Below, piece after piece: positions 38,095 to 49,800 of a stretch of 64,000 nucleotides of DNA. The notes beneath the pieces were generated by a model. The model was given only the letters and a program-made list of their open reading frames with translations. It did no database searches and was not told the origin of the DNA. Each line of letters begins with the position of its first letter. Within the stretch, counting starts at the first letter, position 1. Made by a program: the position numbers and the translations under genes. The stretch spans positions 186,001 through 250,000 of the forward strand of contig JAPYMA010000772.1 of NCBI GenBank assembly GCA_035041965.1. Reading direction: 5' to 3'. This DNA comes from Anisakis pegreffii. Taxonomy: Eukaryota > Nematoda > Chromadorea > Rhabditida > Anisakidae.

Positions 38095-41000
38095 ATGGAC
38101 ACGGTAGCGACAACGCTGAATCTGAACAGCCGAATGGACCCACGGGTGGTGTGCGCATGCGAATTTCAGTCACCATCGAGAATGCTTGAGGAAATTGGTG
38201 ACCTGAAATGGTTGCATGATGCCGAAAAGAGAATCGATGAGATTGTTACGAAACCAAATCCAACTGCAGACGATAGAAAAGATCTTCAGGTGAGCGCTCT
38301 AAAAAGAAACTGTTTCATCAGTTAAATTATGTTTTTTGCTGCAACTAACAGCAGCATTTAAACTGTTTGAACTCACAATCATCATTGGACATATTGTTCA
38401 ATGATCTGACATTTTGATAATGTCGTGAATATGGAGCAACGCATTGTAAGTGATCAACGAAATGAGAACAATGGAAACGGAATAATAGCTAGATTGGAAG
38501 CAGCACCGAAGTGCTATATTATCATCAGCTTCCGCCAAAATTTGGAATTTGCAAACTATTATATTTCAAGGTGCTGCTCTACGCTAAACAACGCTATGAA
38601 CAACCTTTGTCTATATACGATCAAAGTACACTACAATCAATTGATGTGGCACAAGAAAAACCACAAACGGTAAGTTAAATCTTGCATAATAAATTTTCAA
38701 CGGAATGGTTCTAGCGAAATGAGCGCTCCAAGAAAACTGCTGAAAATGAAAGTTTATTAATTGATATTACCGATGAATTCATAGACTGATTAATAAAATA
38801 CCGATGAAAATCAGAATTATTCATTTCGCATCGTTCCTCATCGCATCGTTGCTGATTTTCCATCAAACTCAACCAATAGTCAAAAGTGCACATGAGAGAG
38901 TTTTGTGGACTTTATTGAACATGCATCTTATAGTTATCAGAGGGAACGATATGCCCGGGACGAGCGTCCAAGTACCGTTTATTTTTGAATGAAAGTTGGC
39001 GTCGCACTATTGATACGAATCGCCTGCCTGCAAACGTTTTGAACGTTCTCAAGTTGTTGGTAGTACTTTGAGCTTCTCGGAGAACAGCCTTTATTGAGCG
39101 AATGAAGTGGTAGTGAAAATATGAAATTCTGAATTTCTTTTCCTTTCTTTTAGCTGAATATTGCTAGTTTCCATATCATGACTAGTGATGTCTCTGTTCC
39201 AGTTAAACTATTCTATTCATGTTCTATTCCATGGAATAGAATAGAACAGTTCGTGAATGAGGAAGGAACAGTTTGAAATAGCGTACAGGCTTTTTGGAGC
39301 CCGGAAGAATAGAATAGTACAGTTTTCAAAAGAATTTGACTGTTCCAAGTGAAGACTGCAGAGAGATAGATTACCAGTTATATTATTATTATTATATATT
39401 ATTATTATTATTATTATTATTATTATCTTTATTGTTATTATTATTACTACTATTTATTATTATTAATTATCAATGTTATTATTTATTATTGTTTATTATC
39501 TATTATCATTTATTATATTCCTTATTAGTATTGTTTTTATTAATACTGTTTTCATTTTACTTATTATTATTCATTCGCACTATTATTTATTACTAATTGC
39601 AATTTTTATTATTATAATTTATTGTTACTATTGTTATCGTTTTTTCATAAATTATCTCGTTACGATTTTTTTTGTCAAATCATGGATTATAATTGTGTGG
39701 CTGGAAGATGTTTGAGGCTTTTACAAGGATGGCGGAGAAATAGTTTCTCAAGTAATTCAATGCTAATAGCTGTTGGAGATTCGAATTCACCCAAAAACAT
39801 ATTCAATATCATTAGGGGAGAAGAAAGGCCATCAGTGAGAGACGAAACAATTCTTCAAGGGCAACTTATCGCAGTTAATTCTGAAAACTGCCAAAGATTG
39901 TTTGTGAGGAATTCTCTCCAGAAACAACTAAAAGTGCAATTGTGTTTCCAAATGAACACCTTACTTTCAAATGTTGGTCGTACTCTAAACTCTAGGAGCA
40001 AAGCATCACAAAAATTGTTAACATTTTACGCCTCCAATAAAAATTTATGCTTGGAGGATTTGAGTCCGATTGAAAGAATCAGTTCATTCCGAACTCATTA
40101 GTACGAGAAACAGTGCATCAGTTTCTGACCGAACCGTTGGGACGAAACGAGAATCCTCTGTTCTTCAATGATGCTGGTTACCAAAGTCCAAACCCTCCGT
40201 TTTCCTCCAACCACTACGGTTAAAAGCTGCCAACTGCCTGCTTGAATAATCTTTTTCCATCCGAAGTAATCTCCATTTTGCATTGAAAATGCCAAAAAAA
40301 CCACATTTTCCAACGGTAACTACCACAAGTTTTATCGTGTCACTTTTCTGACCGACGGAGCAGAATAGAGCAGTTTAGAACAGTATAGCACAGTTTAAGG
40401 AGGCAGAACAGAATAGAACATAACAGGTCTTGAACGAGGGATGCACAGGATAGAATAGAATAGAGCCGTTTTTGGACAGGAATGGAACGGAATAGAGCAG
40501 TTTTCAAAAATGTGGAATAGAAATATCACTAATCATGACGTATAATTTCAAGTTGAATTTAGGTGACTGATCGCCATTCGTGGGTGCTGGATTCAGATTA
40601 TTCAAACATTACTCTAGTGAGCCGTGCTGATAAGCTATGCAAAACACGTGTAGCTGATTTCTTTCATCGATTTCATTTGGTAAGAGAGAGAATGCATCTT
40701 TTGCTGAATAAGTCCGAACAACCAATCAAAATGACCTTTTTATTTTCTAATTCTCTTTGAAACGGAACGGGAACAGAAAAACTTTAACACAGAATAAAGT
40801 ATGCGGTAGAGAGCAAGTAAGTATTTTAAGGATGCATTTCATTCCTAAATGTTCAGTTGACAAGTGACATTATAATTTATCTCACTTTGATTACGGTTAA
40901 TTCATGGTGAACAGAAATATTACTGAACAGTTCCGTTCCGTTTCATGAAAGCGTATGATTATTGCGATTAGGTGTTTTTCAATGGGAGTTTAATTGAACA

Positions 41001-41240
41001 TTCCCATTGATATGTTTGCAGAATTGCAAGATGCAGCTCGCAGTTTATTTGCAGACTAACCGACAAGCAAACTTTTTGGCTATCGGAACATTTTTGTTAT
41101 TCTTGTTCTTGTTTATTCTATTCTGTACAATAGTCATGCTGAAACCACAGTCTGTGGAGGATGCTGATATTGGTTACTGTCCAGCGAGTGTTTTCGGCTT
41201 CGATACTGATGACCCAAAACGTTTGTTTTCAAAACTTTGA
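38095..41240 (+). CDS. Small single-pass membrane protein, family not recognised
   Basis: Four exons, all phase 0 (38095-38289, 38571-38669, 40563-40616, 41022-41240), give 189 residues. The N-terminal half is soluble and partly helical (MLEEIGDLKWLHDAEKRIDE, then LLYAKQRYEQPLS). A strong transmembrane helix, LAIGTFLLFLFLFILFCTIV (about residues 135-154), is followed by about 34 residues ending DDPKRLFSKL. There is no N-terminal signal peptide, so a type II or near tail-anchored topology is likely. The third intron (38670-40562) has been enlarged by a 1349-bp hAT-type insertion. The last exon might instead be spliced further, since the stop lies just after a possible weak donor. I recognise no domain; function unknown. 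Confidence 0.55.
39175..39182. repeat. Left target-site duplication of the hAT element
   Basis: ATCATGAC lies directly outside the left terminal inverted repeat and is repeated exactly at 40532-40539 outside the right one. Confidence 0.9.
39183..40531. mobile_element. Non-autonomous hAT-type DNA transposon, 1349 bp
   Basis: Terminal inverted repeats of 19 bp match at 16 positions: the left end is TAGTGATGTCTCTGTTCCA, and the reverse complement of the right end is TAGTGATATTTCTATTCCA. The element is bounded by a perfect 8-bp target duplication ATCATGAC (39175-39182 and 40532-40539), the hallmark size for the hAT superfamily, and the TIR start fits hAT. Subterminal regions on both sides are crowded with GAATAGAACAG-like words. 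Such subterminal arrays are typical transposase-binding regions of hAT elements. The interior has an ATT-rich microsatellite and a 159-codon frame without transposase motifs, so the copy is probably non-autonomous. It sits in intron 3 of the small membrane-protein gene, ending 31 bp before exon 3. Confidence 0.88.
39378..39560. repeat. ATT-rich microsatellite inside the hAT element
   Basis: Long degenerate run of ATT/TTA trinucleotides. It is fully internal to the transposon, and the leucine/tyrosine-rich frame through it is a translation artefact of the repeat. Confidence 0.9.
40532..40539. repeat. Right target-site duplication of the hAT element
   Basis: ATCATGAC is an exact copy of 39175-39182. 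It lies 23 bp upstream of the exon starting at 40563, so the insertion falls next to the branch-point and polypyrimidine region of the intron. Confidence 0.9.
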
Positions 41241-43835
41241 ATATCCAAACATTGAGAAAGTTCGAAAATTTTATGTTTTTTTTGTATTTCGTATCTACCA
41301 AATTCAAGGTGCAAAATACAAAAGTGATTTTAACGTTTTTGGCTTTGCAAGTTCACGAATGAAGTGATTTATTTCATTGTAGAAGTTGCAACAATGCGTG
41401 AATCGTACGATATCAAAATGGCTACTCACTTCGTCAGTCCAAGGACCCGAAGCGGATACTTCTTCTGGCCATCTGGTGACCTACGATCTCAAGGTTCTTG
41501 GATCTCTCGTATTCTTGTATTCTCGGATCTCGGACCTCTCATAGGATTTTGAACTGGTTCATTCTTTTCAAAAGTTTGCAATCCATTTGAAGACTCAAAG
41601 AGAATAACCACAATTGCCAATGTATTAAACGATTCCAGAAAATTGTGCATCTGAGATCGGCATATGCTTTCGGATGACATCTTCTTCTTTGCTTTTATTG
41701 TTTTGATTGAGATTCGATTGGCCTCTTTACCACTGAATTTTCAGGACATTCGTGAGAAGCTACTCTTAACGAACAAATTCATTGCAGTTGATAATGTTAC
41801 ACTGTGATTGTTGAGTTATTCCTGAACTTCTTCTACTATCTCTCCTTTTGCGTATCCATTTGTGCAACAGACTTTCAGTACTTTCCAGTCAACAGCTCAG
41901 CACTTCCCATCAGTAAACTGCATGAAAAAATCATGTAGTTAGTGTAAAATATTTCCAATTCCATTGCCTTACCATACTATAATTGTTGACCATTCGACCA
42001 GCCCGCTGAAGCAGTTGAGCTCTAAATTTGGAAATTCACTCTAAATTTGGAATACCGCTATATGTGACTATTTGAAAAGTGTATTATCGATATACTGATT
42101 GATGCGTACCTGAAAGGATATTCAGTGCAGTGACATGGGAGCATAAGTGAAAATCTCTCTATTAAGAGATTATCTAGGTACGATACAAATATGATGTTGT
42201 TTGTGTGATCACGATAGCACATCACCACGAGTATACGTCAAATGTTTGCGTTTGTTTGAGACGAATGATCAGCGATGAATCATTTCGGTGTGAGGTGACG
42301 AAGACTGGTTGTTGTTTTGTGGGTTTAATGTTATAATAGTTCGATTGAATGCACAATGAAGAATTGAGGTGCGGTACGGAGGGAATATTGCTTTGTTAAC
42401 GTTATATCCACATACCTTGCTACCCTACCTTCGTTCTATCTGTCCATCTGTACGTGTAATAGATAAATGACGTTCAACAAATGTCATGCATTTTTATCGC
42501 TGTCATTTATTGTGTGAGCGTTGGTGATCAGTTTTGCGATTGTTGAAGTTATTATTGATTTGACAGCATTCATCCAACTATGTAGTGCATTTTGTTTTAG
42601 ATTTTTAAAAAATTTATTTGATTTGTTATTGCTCTTTATCGTATGAAGATGTGTACATTGTACTGTTCATTTATTATTTGATAAACGCAATTTGTTGTGG
42701 TTGTGAGAGGAAAAGGAAGTGAATATTATCTTGACGTTTGCTTCAAATAAACGATGAGTCATTACAGTGAAAGTTCAGTTTTGACGAATCACCCATTTTA
42801 TCAACAATGAACAAACACTTTTGATGTTCACTCTTATCAATCAGTAATTAACAGACAGAACATGAACGAGTTTTTTCAGCAATGCTCAGCTTATCTTCAT
42901 TATTGCTATTAATGTTTTTGGAAAGTATTTCGAACTATTTGTGCTCACCTCATTAGATTGCTTCTCCAATCGTTTCACTGATTTTATTCCATTTTGCCGT
43001 ATTTTATAGAAATTCCACTCATTATCACTTTCACTATTCAAAGATGGTCAGTGAAAATCTGTGACTGAAAAAGAAACGAAATTCTTTAATAGATAGTCTT
43101 GTTGTCCATGTTTTTTGACGAAGTAGCTATACCAATACAAATGAGAGCAGCTGCTAACGATACCATTGATTCTGTTCTATGTGAGAGCAAAAAAATTTCA
43201 TATAATTGAATGTTTTGACCGATGTTGAATGACGAAAAAAATTATGCTGATGCGTTTCGGTTTTCATTTCGAATTACGAAATTCGATAATCGATTTCTCA
43301 CCTCAGATGAATATATGCGTATGCTGTTATCACTGGAAGCATGCTCAAAAATGGAGTGAATCACAACAGTAGAGTGAGTCACCTCATTGAGCCGTCTTAT
43401 CAAAGAGATATGTACAGCTCTCTTTCTCACTCTCAACGCTGTAGAGTTGTTAATTTTATGCTCGAATCAGTCAAAGTATATCTTATCAAATATTCTGCCG
43501 TAAATATTTCCATACATTTGACACTGTGAATGCTTTCTGTTAATTAAGAATTCATATTTTGCTTGGAAGTGATGTTGTTTACAATTAGGTAAGTTCGTTG
43601 TTGTGTGTACTTCGTAGGGCGTTTTTGGAAGTAAAACGCACAAGTTCGTGGTTCTCTAATGTAATGCTTAGCATTATTTTGTGGTTACTTTGATATTTAT
43701 CGCAAGTGCTGATGTGTGTCCATTGTAAACGTTACAGTTGAGTGACGCAATGTGTTTCAGGCCCGGTGTGTGTTGATGTTTGAATGACATTTGCCCGTTA
43801 GAAGCATTCATCTTCCTCAAACCTTAACCAATACA
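41241..43835. other. Intergenic region upstream of the myosin gene
   Basis: No gene supported. The region contains short frames on both strands without motifs. The sequence immediately before 43836 should hold the promoter or trans-splice acceptor of the myosin gene, but no confident signal could be identified by eye. Confidence 0.45.
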
Positions 43836-46800
43836 ATGGTGAGATGCACATCGTAATTGAACGACATATGTTTAAAAACACTTGATCGTTTATGACAAAC
43901 GCAAATGTTGCTAATCATAAGAATAACTGTAAAATGAATTTGAATATGTCGATTGGTAGTGATCATGATCACTGATTAATTAAGCTAATGCACGCTTACA
44001 TTCGAGTGAAACGTTTACTATTTCAAAACAAGTTTTGCCATTCGAAAATATTTCCCAATCAACCGAAGGAGAGCTTTGCAAAAATTGAAGCGAGTATACT
44101 TTTTAGGCATTTCACTGGCAATCAAAAACAAACGTTCAAAATGTTGGAGTGGACGATATGGTACTTCTTAGTAAGCTGAGTGAAGCTGCCATTGTGGAAA
44201 ACCTTAGAAAGCGGCTAATGAGCAACTTCATTTTCGTGGGTCTCATTAATCGTTGAAAAACATCACCGCTGAAAGCTGTTCAATTAGTTTTTGATTAGCT
44301 GGCGATGTGCCCCTAATATTCCGGATCTTGGTGACTGGCACTAAGTTTTTGCTTTTTTCCGACAGAAAATGATGGAACACTTCATGTGTTTTGGATTTTT
44401 GGCAATCAAAAATTAATCGATTTGATCGAATAATTTTGATTGCCAACAATCCAAAATTAATATTAATCGAAAATTAAGTTAATCAATCAGTATCCAAATC
44501 AATCGAACAGAATTTTTCAAAGTTAGACTATATTGAAATAATAGACTATATCGATAGTCTATATCGATAGACTCTGTTGGTTGCACTATTGAACAGTACA
44601 GAGCGATATTGAAATAATAGATGGAATTCATAAACAAAATATGATGAATCGATTGAAATTGGAAAATGCCATGCGATGTCATTTGGTTTTATTTCACATG
44701 TGCTCTCTGAGGGAAGATTGGAACAAGCAAACGTTTCAGACGTATATCGGACCGGTGCTTATCTCGGTGAACCCCTTCAAAGAAATGCCATATTTCACAG
44801 AGAGAGAAATGCAGATATATCAAGGAGCTGCACAATATGAGAATCCACCACATATTTATGCATTGGCAGATAGTATGTTCAGGTAAATGCAAGGATTCGC
44901 ATGTCCTTAATCGTAGTACATTGCGCAGTTTTATCAAGTGCGATTTTGATAAGAGATCAGACTATCGGAATGTTTAACAGCGCTTGTAGCAATTAAATCA
45001 ACGCGACTATGAAAATGAGTGCTGATTAGATTCAAAATTTAGGGTGAAAAGATTGATGCTTATCAGGATGAATGACTGACGAGATTAAATGCTCTCTTTG
45101 ATCATCCTCGACAGATATCGAGGTTCCTATTAAATCTCATCAATACGCAATATTTGTCGAACTAATCAACCAAAAGCGATATTCAGGAATATGATGATTG
45201 ATAATGAAAATCAGTGTGTTATAATCAGCGGTGAGAGTGGAGCTGGTAAGACCGTGGATGCGAAGTTCATTATGAGTTACATATCGCGAATATCAGGCGG
45301 AGGGCAACGGGTGCAGGTTGACCATTTATTTATTCAATGGTGTAATAGCATTGCATATCCGATAAGTGAAATTCAGTGTTACACTCCGTAGATTTATTCT
45401 TTACAAACGCCCAGAGACATGAAACATTCGATATGTTACAAAAGTGAAGATGCTGCTGAAATGCGCTTTTGAGAAATGGGGATTGTGTCATCGATTGAAA
45501 TATGATTGTTTTAAACAGATATCTAAATTAATCGAACTGAATTTCTCGAAGTTAGGGGGTCGGCTTTGTTGCTCGCACTCCTGCACTGACTTGTGCGCAA
45601 TTCAGTAGAATGATTTATTTCAGCACATCAAAGATGGAATATTGCAATCAAATCCTCTGCTGGAATCTTTCGGTAACAGTGCAACGGTACGTAATTGGAA
45701 TTCGAGTCGATTTGGCAAATATGTTGAGATCGTATTCAGTAGAGGTGGGGAGCCGATCGGTGGAAAGGTATTTTAATTCAGTGACTCAATTTCAATGTTT
45801 CCTTATTTGGTTCTGGTTCGAGATGATGAAAATGCTGACTGTTTATCGCTGCAAAATATCAACCGTTCAATTCAAGACTCACAGCTGGTAGTGATGGACA
45901 GTTCAGTTCACGTTCAACAGAATTTTTTTCTGACAATGAATTGATTTTGCAAGTGAACTCTGCCTGTTCATTTAAATGTTCAATTAAAGATATCCAACTT
46001 CTTGCTGGAAAAATCGCGAGTCGTTTACCAGAATCAAGGAGAACGCAACTTCCACATATTCTACCAACTCGTTGCTGGCGCTGATGAGGCTTTGAGAAGT
46101 ATGCATGCCGTTACATTCTATTCACTTTTATGCGATTTTATCTGCTGATTTGGAAATCTTGACTTGCGTTCTGCTCTGATCCAAGAGTAGTGCCCCACTG
46201 GATTATTCGAATATTCATCTAATCATCAAAAGGAGTAATCGCTCCCAAAAATTTTCATGTTCATTCAGCGCTAAATTTTCACACTTATCGCTAAATTACT
46301 ATGACTGACTAGTTGCAGTAATTTTTGGATGGATATTGTCGTTATCCTCATTATTAACATTTTTAATCTGATCATTGATTTTCAGGTAATCTTGGAATAA
46401 GTTCATTAGACTATTACAATTATTTAAATCATAGTGGTTGCTACCAGATCGAAGGCACAGATGATGCTAAGGAATTTAAACAAACATTAGTGAGTTGCAT
46501 TACCTCATTTTGCATTTATGTTTCAGTCTGAAATACGTACGAAATGCTTTTGCATTAACTGAAAATAACAAAGAGTGCAAAGCGAAAGTTGTTAGCAAGT
46601 ATCGAAATACGTCGCTCTAATCGTGGATTAGACATGATGTAAACGATATACTCATCCTGGATTGTGTTTGTTCGAAGAACTCTCTGAAGGATTAAAACAT
46701 GAACTAAGCACTAAACAAATAAATGCAAAGAGGTTTGTTTCCAATTGGAATGCAATTTCATGTTAAATCTTGCAGCATGCAATGAGTGTTGTTGGAATTA

Positions 46801-49800
46801 GTAATGAAAAACAAATGGAGGTTTTGCAATTGGTTGCTGCGATTATGCACATTGGCAATATCACATTCACAGAGCAAAACAATTACGCAGCTATTCTTGA
46901 TGAACGTTGTTGGTATTTTCATTCATTCATAGCGATAAGTTATTCAATAAATTACTCACTTTTGTACAACTGTTATTTTCGAACACCGGGAGTTCTAAAT
47001 GCAATTGTCATGAAATACCGAAGGCGTTCTAGCAGTTTTTACAATTAATCAACTTCTGTAGTTCAAAATGTTTATGGATATGATGCTGATTATGGAAAAA
47101 ATTTACACAAATTTCGTTTCAAAAGCGATTCCATTCGCTCAATATTTGAATTTTGAATGTTCGATCTTCCGGAGAAGTTTTCTTGTTGTATATTTCAACA
47201 ATGAGTACTGCTCGCAATAAGATGTGTTATAGTTCTTGAATTCCCTGCGTTTCTGCTTGGTTTATCAACGTCAGCAATCAAAGAGAAATTAACGAGTAGA
47301 CATATGGAAGGTAAATGGGGTCGACAAACCGAGCAAATTGAAGTCACATTGAATGTTCAGCAGGCAGAGTTCACTCGCGACGCTTGGGTCAAGGAATTGT
47401 ACGCACGACTGTTCGACTTTCTCAGTTAGTTGCTGGTTGTTCGTAATGATTTGTGATCGTTTTTAAGCATTCTTATCCAACAACTTCACAAGCTAAAAAA
47501 TCATTTTACAGTATCGTCTGTGAACGAAGCAATAAGGGTGGACAGTGGTGTGTCAGGAACTCCTTTCTCGATTGGCATTCTCGATATTTATGGATTCGAA
47601 ATTTTTGACAATAATGGATTCGAACAGTTTTGGTAAATGTCATGAAATCTCGCAATTTGCATGGACGTCTAATTCGTTTGCATTAATTTCGGAATGAGTT
47701 CAGTGGAAATGCTCGCCCACAATATGGACGGATTTGATCGCATCAATTTTCAGTATCAACTTCGTCAACGAAAAATTACAACAGATTTTCATCGAGTTGA
47801 CTTTGAAAGCCGAACAGGAAGAGTATGTCAGTGAGGGTATAAAGTGGCAAGAAATTGATTACTTTAACAATAAGGTTGTATGCGACCTTATTGAAGCACG
47901 CAAACCACCTGGTAGGAACTATTTTACATTATTTTATTGTGAAAATTGTTTCCAATTATTTTCGGTTTTTATGCCCGTTGTTTATTGTTATTTTGCATAT
48001 GTACAAGCGATTCGTGTTTTCAGGTATAATGTGCATTCTGGATGATACATGTTCACAAATTCATGGGCAAAATGAAGGTGCCGATAGCAAATTCCTTATG
48101 AAACTCAATCAGCTACTCTCCACTAACGAACATTATCGTAACGGCGCTGATTGTTTTGTAATTAAGCATTATGCCGGCGATGTAAGTCAGTTCTTATTCA
48201 GTTCCTGTTTTATTTAGTTCATGGGCCTTTTTCTGTTCGAGTTTACCAAACATTTGGCTGTGCCACTTGCTCGCTTCAACCTGTTCGCTTTTCATATTAA
48301 TTCCTCATCATGGGTTTCATAACGATTGATGAGGACTATTAGATTTCTAAACTTCTACTTAGATGTACATTTCTCATCAACTAAACTTTCCCATATCCCA
48401 GGTTGTATATAATGTCGACTGTTTCTGTGAAAAGAATCGTGATGTTCTCTATCAAGATCTCATCTCTCTAATGCAGCATAGCGAACGGTACGGAGCGATT
48501 TTATTACACAATCCTAATAATGCAATAAAACTGATTGCAGATCTTGCTCGTTTGATGATGTCCTAGCTTGAAACTTTCTGTTCTTTCCGAATGTTCTTTT
48601 GGAAGTCAGTCTTCGGCAGCAGTGTCTTTATTCCATTCCGCATACATTTCAGATTTGTAAGCTCAAAATATATTTTTTCAGTCCATTCCTCGCTCACATG
48701 TTCCCCGATGTGATTTCTTCAGGTGCAAAAACAAAACCAACGAGCTTCTCGTCAAAAATTCGCGTAAGTGTTTTTGTGATTGTTCTTCAAATTAGCAGAG
48801 TGTGACAGATTTATAGGCAACATTCAGCCAATCAAAATTTTTCCCTGTTCCATAGAGGAATCTAAATGGAAACATTTATTTTGGACATTCTCCGCGAATT
48901 CTGCTTTCTTCTGCGGCGCCATGTTTAATAATGGAGCTGATCTGAATTGGATTGGCACGCCGGTCAAAAGCACCAATTGTGTCGACAATTTGAAGTCTTC
49001 TGTTTGAAAGTGAAAACTTAAGAACGCATCGTTGATTGAAAGAACGATTATGAGCATTCTGAATGCAGTATGCTTGTTGCTTATGCTTATGTTTTCCAAG
49101 TCAAAATTGTATTGTGAGACTCGTTGTGAAGTGATCATTTAATATCTGATTTTACAAGTCTTTAGACACAAGCCAATGATCTTGTTGAATCTTTAACGAA
49201 ATGTGCGCCTCATTATGTTCGATGCATTAAACCAAATGAAACAAAACGTCCACTCGATTGGGATGATAAACGGTATGTATCAACGCCCGTATTTCGACCA
49301 CCTATCATTTTTCTGAATCCGAATTTGCCTTTCAGTATCTTTGATAACTCACCACCACTTATGACTATTTTGAACTTACGGATGCTATGTTATTGAACTT
49401 GAGGAAATTTGAAGCTTTTAGAGTGTTGCATCAAGTGCAGTACTTGGGATTGCGCGAAAATATTCGGGTACGTAGAGCCGGTTTTGCTTATCGAAGAAAA
49501 TTTGAAAAGTTCATTTTTCGTTATGCGATCTTGTCGAAGGAAACGTGGCCAAATTACCGCGGTGATCCGAGAAAGGCAATAGAGGTAATGTATAGCATTA
49601 CTCATCGAATCCTTTTTACTCTTCTGTTAACAGTTCATACGACTTTTTGTTATCGACAATCTGATGGACTGCTCTGATAACTTCCTTACTCATGCACTCA
49701 ACTTTTATGAGTGAATTTTGAGTGAATAGTGTCTTCTGTAAATGATTAATCATCTCGTTGTTATTTTTAAGATTATCTGTCGTTCGGTATGTATGGATAC

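Noticed and set aside
39336..39715. Leucine/isoleucine/tyrosine-rich frames resembling membrane proteins
   Set aside because: They translate an ATT microsatellite inside the transposon and are not real membrane proteins.
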